Part shown: piece after piece, positions 16,759 through 25,059 of the stretch
Layout of the letters: each line of letters starts with the position of its first letter
Numbering within the stretch: the first letter of the stretch is position 1
NCBI GenBank assembly: GCA_029263475.1
Contig: JAJCXK010000028.1
Coordinates: 1 to 41,513, forward strand
Origin: Candidatus Nitrosopumilus sp.
Lineage (GTDB): Archaea > Thermoproteota > Nitrososphaeria > Nitrososphaerales > Nitrosopumilaceae
Reading direction: 5' to 3'
Length of the DNA: 41,513 nucleotides
Notes under the pieces: generated by a model
Told to the model about the DNA's origin: nothing
Database searches by the model: none
What the model saw: only the letters and a program-made list of their open reading frames with translations
Made by a program: the position numbers and the translations under genes

Positions 16759-16914
16759 ACCTGGATCTTAAGACCAGCAACGGTTAGTTGCCTGGTGAAA
16801 GTTCCAATTATTGTTCATAAGTCAGTAATGGTATTTAGATCATTCTGAGCAATGATACGTTCTTCTTTTAAGCAGATTCCGCAGTTGTTTGTTTAGGATT
16901 CATACGGGTAAGAG

Positions 16915-17035
16915 TCATTACCCAACTGTTTAACCAACCGACCATAACCGTCCAACAAGAGGTGGGCCAACTTTTGCCCATCCCTTCAAATTATCTTTTG
17001 TCAATTAGGAATTAACACGGATCACTGGGTAATGA
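16915..17035. other. Gene-free stretch with a 10-bp inverted repeat
   Basis: No convincing gene lies between 16759 and 17071. TCATTACCCA at 16915-16924 is perfectly complemented by TGGGTAATGA at 17026-17035, about 100 bp apart, with a smaller TGGGC/GCCCA hairpin at 16963-16980 between them. This could be the stem of a structured RNA or a chance inverted repeat. Confidence 0.3.
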
Positions 17036-17071
17036 GATGAACGAATCATTCGTCTTGCTTTTATTCATATT

Positions 17072-17245
17072 TTGCAATGTTACATCACGAGTAATCAAGA
17101 TAATCAAAACGAATCAAGTATCTGGGAAGAAATAAGGGACTGTCCTGGATTTTTTACGAGGACTAGTTTCATTGCGGGTTTAAAAAAACCTGCAACTTTT
17201 CTTTCATACAAAATATCAGAAGTACTTATGAGAGATCATATTTGA
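17072..17245 (+). pseudogene. Remnant ORF homologous to the one at 12650-12868
   Basis: The frame reads CYITSNQDNQNESSIWEEI then RDCPGFFTRTSFIAGLKK and ends LMRDHI at TGA 17243-17245. Only TTG or non-standard starts exist. Its core matches the minus-strand frame near 12710-12790. The stop is followed in the same frame by the CDC48-like fragment at 17255. A half copy of the operator family, CAATGTTACAT, lies at its start. Probably debris from rearrangement. Confidence 0.35.
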
Positions 17246-17254
17246 CCAATAGCA

Positions 17255-17371
17255 GTGACCGAGTCAGAATTCACCGTACTGGAATCATATCCACGTGACG
17301 TTACCCGCGGTATAGTATATATCGACAAAAACACGACGGAGGAACTCAGTATCGATTCTGGAGTGCACTGA
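17255..17371 (+). pseudogene. Fragment of a CDC48/VAT N-terminal domain
   Basis: From GTG 17255 the frame gives VTESEFTVLESYPRDVTRGI and VYIDKNTTEELSIDSGVH before TGA. This aligns by eye with the start of archaeal CDC48/VAT AAA ATPases (LKVLEAYTRDVGRGIARID..TM.ELGI..GD). No Walker motif or second domain follows, so only about 38 residues of a protein normally longer than 700 remain. It is a truncated duplicate of the housekeeping gene or the end point of a recombination event. Confidence 0.6.
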
Positions 17372-17539
17372 TGATGTTTTGTATGGCATGATTTTTGACA
17401 AATGAGCATTTCGAAGAAATTTTTTATCATTAACCCTTACAACAAGATTCCAAATGAATAGGAAATCAGGATCTCCCAGGTAACAATTCACATTCAGATG
17501 CTCACAGTATTTGAAATAACACTATCTTGACTGATCTTT

Positions 17540-18121
17540 TTATTTTGGTTTTTTCTTTGAAGAAGTGAAGAGGGCATGCATCGTAGATACCCAAGCTTTC
17601 TTTACTGTCATTTTGTCATCCCCTGTTAGCTCATCAAGTGCGCAGCCCTTGATCAATGCAAGACTTCCTTTTCCTATATGTGATAATTCTTTTTCATTAT
17701 AATTTTTGAGAAATCCCATTTTCTGCAATTTCTTGAATTGAAGCAACGTAAGATCCTCCAAGTATCTTCGTCTCTCAAGCACAAGTTCCCGAAACTTTGA
17801 ATTGTTTTTGGTCTCACTTACCGCCTGCAGCCATATGGTCATCAGATCATGCTGCATGTCCAAATTTTCATAAAATTTGCCAAGATCATTTTTTATCTTT
17901 TCCTTTTTTTGGAACAGTTCCGGACCATTTTTACCCATTTGTTCCTGATTTTCCACAAATATTGCCATGAGTATATCATCCTTGCCAGAAAAATGATGAT
18001 ACAGTCCGCCTTTGCTCACCTTTGCCAATCTTGAGATTTCATCCATGGACGTTTCTGTAAAACCCCTTTCTATGAAACTCTTTTTTGCCATCTTGATTAT
18101 TTGTGCTCTTTTGTCTGACAT
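17540..18121 (-). CDS. TetR-family repressor 1
   Basis: 193 aa. The N-terminal helix-turn-helix (about 6-50: AKKSFIERGFTETSMDEISRLAKVSKGGLYHHFSGKDD) is canonical for TetR, with an all-helical ligand domain after it. It is divergent from the operon starting at 18217. The perfect palindrome at 18167-18184 lies in the shared 95-bp region next to a TATA-like sequence, so it probably represses both directions and is released by a small ligand, possibly a substrate or product of the neighbouring hydrolase. Ligand unknown. Confidence 0.9.
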   Translation of the reverse strand: MSDKRAQIIKMAKKSFIERGFTETSMDEISRLAKVSKGGLYHHFSGKDDILMAIFVENQEQMGKNGPELFQKKEKIKNDLGKFYENLDMQHDLMTIWLQAVSETKNNSKFRELVLERRRYLEDLTLLQFKKLQKMGFLKNYNEKELSHIGKGSLALIKGCALDELTGDDKMTVKKAWVSTMHALFTSSKKKPK

Positions 18122-18166
18122 GTGTACTGTTATTGTTGTGAGACATCATGTAAGTAATAAAACATT

Positions 18167-18200
18167 ACCGACGATATCGTCGGTTTATTTATATTGTATA
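18167..18200. promoter_or_regulatory. TetR 1 operator and promoter
   Basis: ACCGACGATATCGTCGGT (18167-18184) is a perfect 18-bp palindrome with ACCGAC half-sites. The TATA-like TTTATTTATATTGTATA follows immediately and points at the small ORF at 18217. The operator sits where TFB would contact DNA, which suits repression. Confidence 0.75.
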
Positions 18201-18216
18201 CTTTTTGACTCTTGAC

Positions 18217-18384
18217 ATGACAAGGATGAAACCCAGAAGGCTAGAAAGTGTACGAAAGACTCTTGTCGAAATAGACATGATGTTTACCAATAGAAACGAC
18301 ACAAACGATCAGACAAAAATTCATGAACTAGAAAACAAAATGAATGAAAAATCAGCTTGTCACACATCTGACCCTTTTGATTAA
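18217..18384 (+). CDS. Small hydrophilic protein behind the TetR 1 operator
   Basis: 55 aa: MTRMKPRRLESVRKTLVEID, a middle NRNDTNDQTKIHELENKMNE, then SACHTSDPFD. The predicted structure is two charged helices. It is the first frame after the TATA box (start about 24 nt downstream, near-leaderless) and precedes the serine hydrolase by 72 bp. No family recognised. Similar tiny frames open the other two operons' internal junctions. Confidence 0.45.
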   Translation: MTRMKPRRLESVRKTLVEIDMMFTNRNDTNDQTKIHELENKMNEKSACHTSDPFD

Positions 18385-18456
18385 ATCTATTTGAGAAATA
18401 TGATCAGCCCATCAAATCAAAAAACAGGTCTTAAAAACTCTAAAAGGTACTAAAAA

Positions 18457-19524
18457 TTGGAATCAGTAGCAGATATCATAAAAAACCATGTCACCTCTGG
18501 GAAGAGTCCCGGAATTTCTGTTGGGTTGATCAACAAAAATGATGTTCAAACTTTCAATTACGGTGAAATTGAAAAAAAATCAAAGAGTAGACCTACTGAG
18601 GATACTGTTTTTGAAATCGGTTCAATGACAAAGACGTTTACAGTAACACTGGCAGTTCAATTACAACAAGAAGGAATTTTATCCCTTGATGAGCCAATAT
18701 CTAAATTTCTGCCCGAATTTAAAAATTCCATATTCGACAAAAATAACATTGCCCTGTATCATCTTCTAACTCACACATCGGGAATTTCAGAATTCTCACT
18801 CCGTGTTTTTATTGCACAGATGTTTTCAATAATGTCTACTGGAAAATCACGAATTGCTGAATATGAATACAATACAGAAAAATTTCTAAACTATGTTTCG
18901 GCATTGAAACTAAAAAATTTGCCTGGAAGCACGTGGATGTATTCAAATTTGGGTTTTGGTCTGGCAGGGAAAATACTTGAAAGAATTACTGGAAATTCAT
19001 ATGAGGATCTAGTGAAAAGTCGTGTTTGTGACGTACTGGGCATGAAAGATACGGGAATCAATATTTTTGAGTCACACAAAAGCAATCTATCAACAGGCTA
19101 TTCTTTTAGGAATAAGCAAACAGGTTATTGGAATGTGCCTGCAATAGAGGCAGCGGTAAGTTTACGCTCAACTACGTCTGACATGATAAAATTCCTAAAG
19201 GCCAGTCTAGGTTTAAGCAAAACAAAATTGACTCCAGTTTTTGAATACTGTCAAAATACCAAAATCACGCCAAAAGTACCTGTATCAATGAAATTTTTTA
19301 CAAGATCTGTGGGTATCTCTCTGTCTAGCTTTAGTTTAGGTTGGTTTGTGTTTCCACAAGAAAATGTGGATGTTCTTGGACATGATGGCGGCACACAATG
19401 ATTTTCTAGTTTCATGTGCATGAATCCAAAAAACCAATCATCTGCGGTAATTCTAACCAATAGATCGATGAAACCTGTCCACAAATTAGGAATTTCATTA
19501 CTTAAAGAAATGGATAAAAAATGA
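18457..19524 (+). pseudogene. Serine beta-lactamase-fold hydrolase with in-frame TGA
   Basis: 355 codons from TTG 18457. It has the class C beta-lactamase/penicillin-binding signatures: SMTK (Ser56-Lys59) as the acylation motif, YSN (162-164) as the second, and HDGG near 308 as the third (KTG equivalent). TGA at 19399-19401 follows HDGGTQ. The frame then continues FSSFMCMNPKNQSSAVILTN and on to TGA 19522-19524, exactly the expected C-terminal beta-strand and helix. The normal residue here is Gly, so GGA to TGA is likely. The product without the tail would probably misfold. Such proteins hydrolyse esters or amides. No signal peptide is seen. Confidence 0.85.
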
Positions 19525-19763
19525 AATAGTGATCATAACTTGAAAATCCTGAACCAATATTATGGTAGATTATCATTACACGTAATTACATATTTTTTAT
19601 TTTTTCAAAGATGTCACTATTTGCATGGCGTTTATCCAGCGTTTATCCCGCGTTTTCTAATCTTTTTTGGATCACTTCCCATTATTCTAGCTGGGATGAG
19701 AAAATCCCAGAAAAATAAAATCGTTCATTTTTTGAATTGCATGAACTAGTTTTTCCTCCATCG

Positions 19764-20408
19764 TTATTTTTTTGAGCTGTAAATCATGTAAACTGTTCTG
19801 ACCCAAACATCCTTGATCTCTTCTGGATCTTTTCCGGACAGACGTTCCAAAAATGATCCTCTCAAAAATGCCATCATGCCTTTTGATATTTGTAGCATCT
19901 CTGCATCGTCATAGCCCTCAAGGATTCCTATCTTCGCTCTTGCAGCTTTTAGCATTTCAGATATTATCGTTGCCATCTCTGCATCTTTTTTGATCATCAT
20001 TGATCTTAATTTGGAATTGCTCTCAGACTCTATTCTTCCGGCCAAATATAGTCTCTCAATTTCTCTTGGTCCTGCAACTGTCACATCATAATATTTCTTC
20101 AAATCTTCAAATAGATTCTCCCTTTTTTCAAATAAATTAAAATTAGGATTTGCAGCAAGTTCAAAGATTTCATTGAAAGCAGAGTCAATTCCCTGACTCA
20201 GAACCACAAAGAATAACTCTTCTTTGCTATGAAAATGATGAAACAATACTCCCTTGCTTACCTTGGCAGCTGCAATAATATCGTTAATTGATGTCTTGGC
20301 ATATCCGTTTTTTGCAAATTTTTTTGCAGCTACCCTGATTATCTTTTTCTTGATTGCAGTGGGTGGCTTTTCCTTGATGTCTTTTTTGAGGTTTTTTGTT
20401 TCAGTCAT
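19764..20408 (-). CDS. TetR-family repressor 2
   Basis: 214 aa. A basic N-terminus precedes the TetR helix-turn-helix (KKFAKNGYAKTSINDIIAAAKVSKGVLFHHFHSKEEL, about 30-66) and a helical ligand domain. It diverges from the nuoB-monooxygenase operon at 20562; the ACCGACTGGT-type site at 20505-20520 lies between them. It probably controls that operon and itself. The 19525-19763 gap downstream holds no convincing gene. Confidence 0.9.
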   Translation of the reverse strand: MTETKNLKKDIKEKPPTAIKKKIIRVAAKKFAKNGYAKTSINDIIAAAKVSKGVLFHHFHSKEELFFVVLSQGIDSAFNEIFELAANPNFNLFEKRENLFEDLKKYYDVTVAGPREIERLYLAGRIESESNSKLRSMMIKKDAEMATIISEMLKAARAKIGILEGYDDAEMLQISKGMMAFLRGSFLERLSGKDPEEIKDVWVRTVYMIYSSKK

Positions 20409-20504
20409 GATGATCCTAGATACTTTCTGCCCTTTGTGGATATTTTTAATGATCTATTTGTAAGGATTGGCAATTTTTCTATTTCATGTATAAGATAATT
20501 ACAA

Positions 20505-20530
20505 ACAGACCAGTCGGTCGATTTATATAA
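20505..20530. promoter_or_regulatory. TetR 2 operator and TATA box
   Basis: On the minus strand CGACCGACTGGTC (20508-20520) matches the third operator (CGACCGACTAGTC) in 12 of 13 bases. The TATA box ATTTATATAA (20521-20530) abuts it and ends 31 bp before the TTG start at 20562, the same geometry as the TetR 3 promoter. Confidence 0.75.
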
Positions 20531-20561
20531 TTTAAGTTCGTAGAAAAAACAGGTAAAAAGA

Positions 20562-21086
20562 TTGCTAAAGGATCTCCTGACTCCGCAAAACTCCAATGTA
20601 TATCTTGGAAAGATGGGCGATGTCTTGGAGAAGGCAATTGGAAAGCCGTTAGGCTATGTGATTAATTGGAGCAGACTCTGGTCTCTCTTTCCAGTACATA
20701 TTGAGACTGCCTGTTGCAGTGTGGAGTTTGGCGCAACTGCCGGCCCAAGATATGACATAGAAAGATTCGGAGTCTTTGCAGGAATGGGATCTTTGAGACA
20801 GTCTGATCTTCTCATCGTGGAGGGAACTGTAACTAGAAAGATGGCTCCGCGTCTGCGTTTGATTTATGATCAGATGCCAGAACCAAAATATGTTATTGCC
20901 ATGGGGGCTTGTTCCATTACTGGAGGATTGTATTTTGATTCGTATAATGTCTTGCCGGGAATTGACGGCATATTCCCCGTAGATGTATACATTCCAGGCT
21001 GTCCGCCACGACCCGAGACTGTGATTCAGGGGATAATGTTGCTTCAGGAAAAAATCAAGAGGATGAAGGCGAGGAAATATGTCTAA
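20562..21086 (+). CDS. nuoB: NADH dehydrogenase (complex I) subunit B-like protein, orphan
   Basis: 174 aa from TTG 20562. Cluster-binding Cys are present: ETACCSVEF (Cys51, Cys52), GACSITGG (Cys117) and PGCPPRPE (Cys147), matching the N2 [4Fe-4S] site of NuoB/NDUFS7. Length fits the family. In complex I operons nuoB is flanked by nuoA, nuoC and nuoD, but here it stands alone behind a TetR operator and in front of an FAD monooxygenase. It could be a second copy swapped into complex I under special conditions, or an electron donor subunit reused for the monooxygenase. The sequence shows no lost ligand. Confidence 0.9.
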   Translation: MLKDLLTPQNSNVYLGKMGDVLEKAIGKPLGYVINWSRLWSLFPVHIETACCSVEFGATAGPRYDIERFGVFAGMGSLRQSDLLIVEGTVTRKMAPRLRLIYDQMPEPKYVIAMGACSITGGLYFDSYNVLPGIDGIFPVDVYIPGCPPRPETVIQGIMLLQEKIKRMKARKYV

Positions 21087-21171
21087 AGAAGAATTAAACT
21101 GTAAAAAATATTTGAATGATGATAAAACATCTGAAATCTGGATTCACGTTGAATTAATCGGTGAAACATAA
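21079..21171 (+). CDS. Thirty-residue peptide coupled between nuoB and the monooxygenase
   Basis: MSKEELNCKKYLNDDKTSEI followed by WIHVELIGET. Its ATG overlaps the end of nuoB by 8 bp, and its TAA shares a base with the next ATG (TAATG at 21169-21173), so translational coupling is likely. It could be a leader that carries ribosomes to the monooxygenase or the stub of a lost nuoC. No family recognised. Confidence 0.45.
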   Translation: MSKEELNCKKYLNDDKTSEIWIHVELIGET

Positions 21172-22364
21172 TGGATGGCAAAAATAAAAAGGCAATAATA
21201 ATAGGATGTGGCATTGCAGGGCCTTCACTTGCTATTATGTTAAAACGTATAGGAATCGATTCTGAAATTTACGAATCAGAAAAGAATACATCGGATTTTG
21301 GAATTTTATCTTTTACCCCTAATGCAGTTAGGTCCGTGAAAACACTCGGAATACACGGTATGCTGCAAGCAGATCCTTCGCCTAACGTGTATTTTTACAA
21401 GCATAACGGGAAGCGAATTAAGATGCCGGATATGATAACAGAGCTGAAAAAAGCCAAGGTAGACCATGGAATGATGTTGAGACGAAGCCAGGTTATACAA
21501 ACACTAAGCAAAAAAGCAATTCAGGATGGGATTCCAATTCATTTTGAAAAAAAACTAGTGGAAATATTAGAAGAGAACAATCACGTTGTTGCCAGTTTTA
21601 GTGACGGAACACAGACAAAAGGAGATTTTTTGATAGGCTGTGATGGACCATTCTCCAAGACGAGAAAAATTACAATGCCTGAGGCATCTGCTCCCACATA
21701 TTCAGGAAGGATTTGGATAGGATTAGATGCAGATAACTTGGTCCAGCATAATCTAATCCCCAATGCATTTCACATGACTTTTGGAAAAAAAGTATATTCA
21801 GGCACCATTGTATTTTCTGACAAGAAAACAGTTTGGTGGACAAATGTCCATTGCTCAAAAGACAAACTCCAAGAATTCAAGTCGCTTTCACCTGAAAACC
21901 TGACTCAAAAACTATTGGAACTGCATAAAGACGATCATGAACTAATTCTAGAATTCATCAAATCTACCAAAAACAGACATGTTATAATTCCTCTTTATGT
22001 CATACCGCATCTTGATACATGGAACAAAGGCCGTGTCTGCTTGATAGGTGATGCGGCTCATGCCACTTCACCCTTTATCGGATAGGGTGCTGCAATGGCC
22101 ATGGAGGATGCAATCATACTTGCAAAGTGTTTACGTGATATTCCCAACTGGAATAATGCGTTTGAAAAATTTGAGAAACTACGCAAGGAAAGGACCGAAA
22201 AAATAGTAAAGACCTCAGAACAAAGTGGTAAATTCATGACATCCACAAACCCGATTGGGAAATTATTTAGGCGTATGTTATTACCGTCTTTGATAAAATC
22301 ATACGCCAAGAGGTTGGATTGGATATTTTCTTACAAAATTGACTGGGATGAGAAAATAAAATGA
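21171..22364 (+). pseudogene. FAD-dependent monooxygenase 1, interrupted by in-frame TAG
   Basis: 397 codons. The three hallmarks of class A flavoprotein hydroxylases are present: IIIGCGIAGPSLAIMLKRIG (FAD-binding GxGxxG), IGCDGPFSKTRK (DG motif) and GRVCLIGDAAHATSP (GD motif). TAG at 22083-22085 follows SPFIG exactly where paralogues have Gln (HAGQGA; CAG at 24406, CAA in the third copy). The frame continues GAAMAMEDAIILAKCL to 22364 and overlaps the hydrolase start (ATGA). A truncated product would lack the helix that closes over FAD, so it is probably inactive unless the codon is read through. Confidence 0.9.
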
Positions 22365-23374
22365 AAATTAAAAGAATTTTGAAATATGTGGGCATATCTG
22401 TTGTCCTTTTGATTATATGTTTTCTTGCTGCAGCGCAAATTGCATATCAAAGCATACCATACATTGAACCTCCGGGCAAAATGTACTCAGTTAATGGCAT
22501 CGGAGAAATTCACATGCATTGTACCGGACCAGAAGATAACGGCAAACCGACCATTATCATCATATCTGGTGGAACCACTCCAAGCTTTGCATATTTTGAT
22601 CTTCAAGAAAAACTGCCCGAAACTGTTCGCACATGTACATATGATACTGCAGGAATTGGTTGGAGTCCTGCAAATGACATTCCTCACACTACAAAAAATC
22701 TATCAAATGAACTGCATCTGCTTCTTCAGAGTGTAAAAATTGATGGCCCCATAATTCTGGCAGGACATTCCCTTGGAGGAATTACAAGTCTGATTTACAG
22801 TGCAGATCATGAGGAGCAGGTTGCAGGAATTGCCTTTATTGACTCTAGTCACCATAATCAGTACGATTACTTTGGAAAAGCATATTCAGATGCGACATTC
22901 AAACAAATTGAGGGACCTCTGCCATATGTCTGGCTAATAGAGCTAATAAGCAATCTCGGAGTTCCCAAGTTAATGGCTATTTTTAATACGTCTATGTCAG
23001 AAGAACATGTAGAGGAACACAATATGTTGGACTCTATTCACAAGCAGAACTCACCATATTCTACAATGAAATCCATGGCTAGTAATTTCAAGCTGTCTTT
23101 TAAGCAAGGAAAAGAGGCACATTATGACCGAGGGGATTTGCCAATAGTTGTTCTTACAGCAGGAGATCGAAGTGTAAGTAATTCTCAAGAAATAGAGGGC
23201 ATATCTATAGAGGAATTTAGAAAAGGTTTTGATATACTTCAGAAAGACTTGGCAGGATTGTCAAGTAATAGCAAACATGTAGTTGTAAACGGGACAAACC
23301 ATGGCAGTATATTGGCTAATGATGAAACTGCAGATCATATTTTGAGTCTGATTCCCCTAATCAAAGAGAACTAA
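22361..23374 (+). CDS. Membrane-anchored alpha/beta hydrolase
   Basis: 337 aa. An N-terminal membrane segment (about 8-27, VGISVVLLIICFLAAAQIA) precedes an alpha/beta-hydrolase fold with the nucleophile elbow GHSLGG (about 135-140) and the catalytic His in NGTNHGS near residue 310. An Asp in the LPIVVLTAGDRS strand can complete the triad. The start overlaps the monooxygenase stop by 4 bp. Enzyme pairs of FAD monooxygenase plus hydrolase often oxidise and then open or cleave a cyclic or ester substrate. The substrate here is unknown. It is 60-70% alike by eye to the broken copy at 27028. Confidence 0.85.
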   Translation: MKIKRILKYVGISVVLLIICFLAAAQIAYQSIPYIEPPGKMYSVNGIGEIHMHCTGPEDNGKPTIIIISGGTTPSFAYFDLQEKLPETVRTCTYDTAGIGWSPANDIPHTTKNLSNELHLLLQSVKIDGPIILAGHSLGGITSLIYSADHEEQVAGIAFIDSSHHNQYDYFGKAYSDATFKQIEGPLPYVWLIELISNLGVPKLMAIFNTSMSEEHVEEHNMLDSIHKQNSPYSTMKSMASNFKLSFKQGKEAHYDRGDLPIVVLTAGDRSVSNSQEIEGISIEEFRKGFDILQKDLAGLSSNSKHVVVNGTNHGSILANDETADHILSLIPLIKEN

Positions 23375-23375
23375 A

Positions 23376-23498
23376 ATGAACACCCGATTTTTAAAAATTA
23401 TTTTACAAAATCTACACGATGTAGAGAAGATAATGCTCAAAGAGCAACAGGTCAAGAGAACTTATGAACTTCCCAATTTTGATTTAGGCAAGCAATGA
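23376..23498 (+). CDS. Forty-residue peptide coupled to monooxygenase 2
   Basis: MNTRFLKIILQNLHDVEKIM, then LKEQQVKRTYELPNFDLGKQ. It begins 1 bp after the hydrolase stop and its TGA overlaps the next ATG (ATGA at 23495-23498). The composition is helical and amphipathic. It could be a conserved small protein or only a translational coupling leader. Confidence 0.4.
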   Translation: MNTRFLKIILQNLHDVEKIMLKEQQVKRTYELPNFDLGKQ

Positions 23499-24706
23499 AT
23501 GGAATGATCATAGGTTGTGGCATTACGGGACCTGTCCTTGCACTGTCGCTAAAACGCGCAGGAATTGATTCTGTGATTTATGAGGAGCAGGAGACGCCTT
23601 TGGATCATGTTGGTTTGGTAATATATGTTGGACCGTCTGGTTGTAACGTGCTCAAGACACTTGGATTGTATGACAAAGTAAAGCAGTCAGGCTCTGTAAG
23701 TAATGGTGTTGAATTTAACAATCATGCAGGCAAGAATATCGTATCCGTAGATCTTGGCAATCACGAGCAAAAATTTGGCGCAGGTACGATTGCCATCAAA
23801 CGCGGCGAGATAAACAGGATACTCCGAGAAGAAGTCGACTCGCAGGGAATCAAGATAGAGTGGAAAAAGAGGCTAAAAGATATTCAAATTACAAAGGAAG
23901 ATAGTTCCACAATTGCATCATTTGAAGACGGTACAAAATCCCATGGAGACTTTCTTGTAGGCTGTGATGGGATAAATTCGCTTACGCGACAAATCATCAT
24001 GCCAGATGCGTCAAAACCGCAATACACAGGATCATTTGTGATTGGCGGCACGACTGACACTCCTGAAAATTTGACCATTCCTTCCAATGTACTTTTATTT
24101 AATTTTGGCAAAAAGGAATTTTTTGCCTACTATGTAATGCAGTCTGGAAAGACAGTATGGTGGAGTGACACACGAATTCCAGAAGAATCAATCGGGGAAA
24201 AAAGAGCAATTCCAGATGAGTCATGGAAAAACATCCTGTTGGAGCAGCACAGAGAGGATTCAGCACTCTTTAGCGAGTTGGTCAGATCGACAAATGACAA
24301 GCTGATAAAATTGTCAATACATGACCTGCCATCATTTGATGTTTGGTTTAAGGGACCTGTCTGCCTTACAGGCGATGCGATTCATGCAGTTGCACCCCAT
24401 GCAGGTCAGGGTGCATCACTTGCAATGGAAAGTGCAATGATGCTTGCAAAGTGCATGCGAGACATTCCCGACGTGGAATATGCATTCTCTGCATACCAAA
24501 AACTTCGGCAGGGCAGGGCCAAAAAGATAAAGAAGATGTCAAGACGTAACGTGGACATGTTCTCTACAAGAAACCTGGCACGAAGATGGATTCGAAATTT
24601 GATACTGGCAGTTTTCCCCAAGTTGACAAAAAATCAGCAAGACGACGTGCACGGATACCAGATAGACTGGAACAAAAAAATTGTAAATACAAACAGACAA
24701 AGCTAG
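23495..24706 (+). CDS. FAD-dependent monooxygenase 2
   Basis: 403 aa, intact. FAD motif MIIGCGITGPVLALSLKRAG at the N-terminus, VGCDGINSLTRQ (DG motif) at about 168-179, and GPVCLTGDAIHAVAPHAGQGA (GD motif) at about 287-307, followed by SLAMESAMMLAKCM. It belongs to the UbiH/PHBH/TetX-like class A hydroxylases, which use NAD(P)H and O2 to hydroxylate aromatic or polyketide-like substrates. It is the third enzyme in an operon with monooxygenase 1 and the hydrolase. The C-terminal part (YQIDWNKK) is shared by all three copies. Confidence 0.92.
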   Translation: MNGMIIGCGITGPVLALSLKRAGIDSVIYEEQETPLDHVGLVIYVGPSGCNVLKTLGLYDKVKQSGSVSNGVEFNNHAGKNIVSVDLGNHEQKFGAGTIAIKRGEINRILREEVDSQGIKIEWKKRLKDIQITKEDSSTIASFEDGTKSHGDFLVGCDGINSLTRQIIMPDASKPQYTGSFVIGGTTDTPENLTIPSNVLLFNFGKKEFFAYYVMQSGKTVWWSDTRIPEESIGEKRAIPDESWKNILLEQHREDSALFSELVRSTNDKLIKLSIHDLPSFDVWFKGPVCLTGDAIHAVAPHAGQGASLAMESAMMLAKCMRDIPDVEYAFSAYQKLRQGRAKKIKKMSRRNVDMFSTRNLARRWIRNLILAVFPKLTKNQQDDVHGYQIDWNKKIVNTNRQS

Positions 24707-24841
24707 AATCATTTTTGTACAAAGTCCTTATATCACAAAATCATATCAATTATACTTTGAACCCGTTATCGATTACATGTTTTGGAACATCCATCAACGT
24801 AGACAAAAGAAAACTGTTCATCACAAACACCTTCATAAATC

Positions 24842-25021
24842 CAATTTAGCCAAAGATGTAATGGGGCAAGATACAGGCTTACATGTAAAAATTGCGACCT
24901 GAGCAACACCCATGACACTGACTCATTTGAGGATACCAAGACCGTGTGGAAAAACTGGAATGTAAAATATGGAAAAAACATGAAGTGTGTTCACAAATAT
25001 CAGTACGAAGAAATCAGTTGA
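24842..25021 (+). CDS. Small Cys-containing protein, start unclear
   Basis: A 59-codon frame reads RCNGARYRLTCKNCDLSNTH, then DTDSFEDTKTVWKNWNVKYG and KNMKCVHKYQYEEIS. Cys at RCNG, TCKNC and MKCVH with His residues suggest a zinc-binding mini-domain. No ATG, GTG or TTG is seen near the 5' end (an in-frame TAA lies just upstream), so the gene may be truncated. It lies downstream of monooxygenase 2. Confidence 0.4.
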   Translation, partial: QFSQRCNGARYRLTCKNCDLSNTHDTDSFEDTKTVWKNWNVKYGKNMKCVHKYQYEEIS

Positions 25022-25059
25022 AAAAAATTATACAAGAGTGAACTTTGTGATAAACTCCA

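Noticed and set aside
16845..16890. Possible C/D-box small RNA (CTGAGCAATGATACG).
   Set aside because: No proper paired C/D and C'/D' boxes at the usual spacing.
19540..19749. 69-aa plus-strand frame with hydrophobic stretches.
   Set aside because: No start signal, odd composition, and no conserved pattern; likely chance in AT-rich DNA.
22083..22085. TAG read as pyrrolysine.
   Set aside because: Other genes in the window carry TAA and TGA in the same manner and homologues have Gln at this site, so a nonsense change is simpler. No Pyl machinery is visible.
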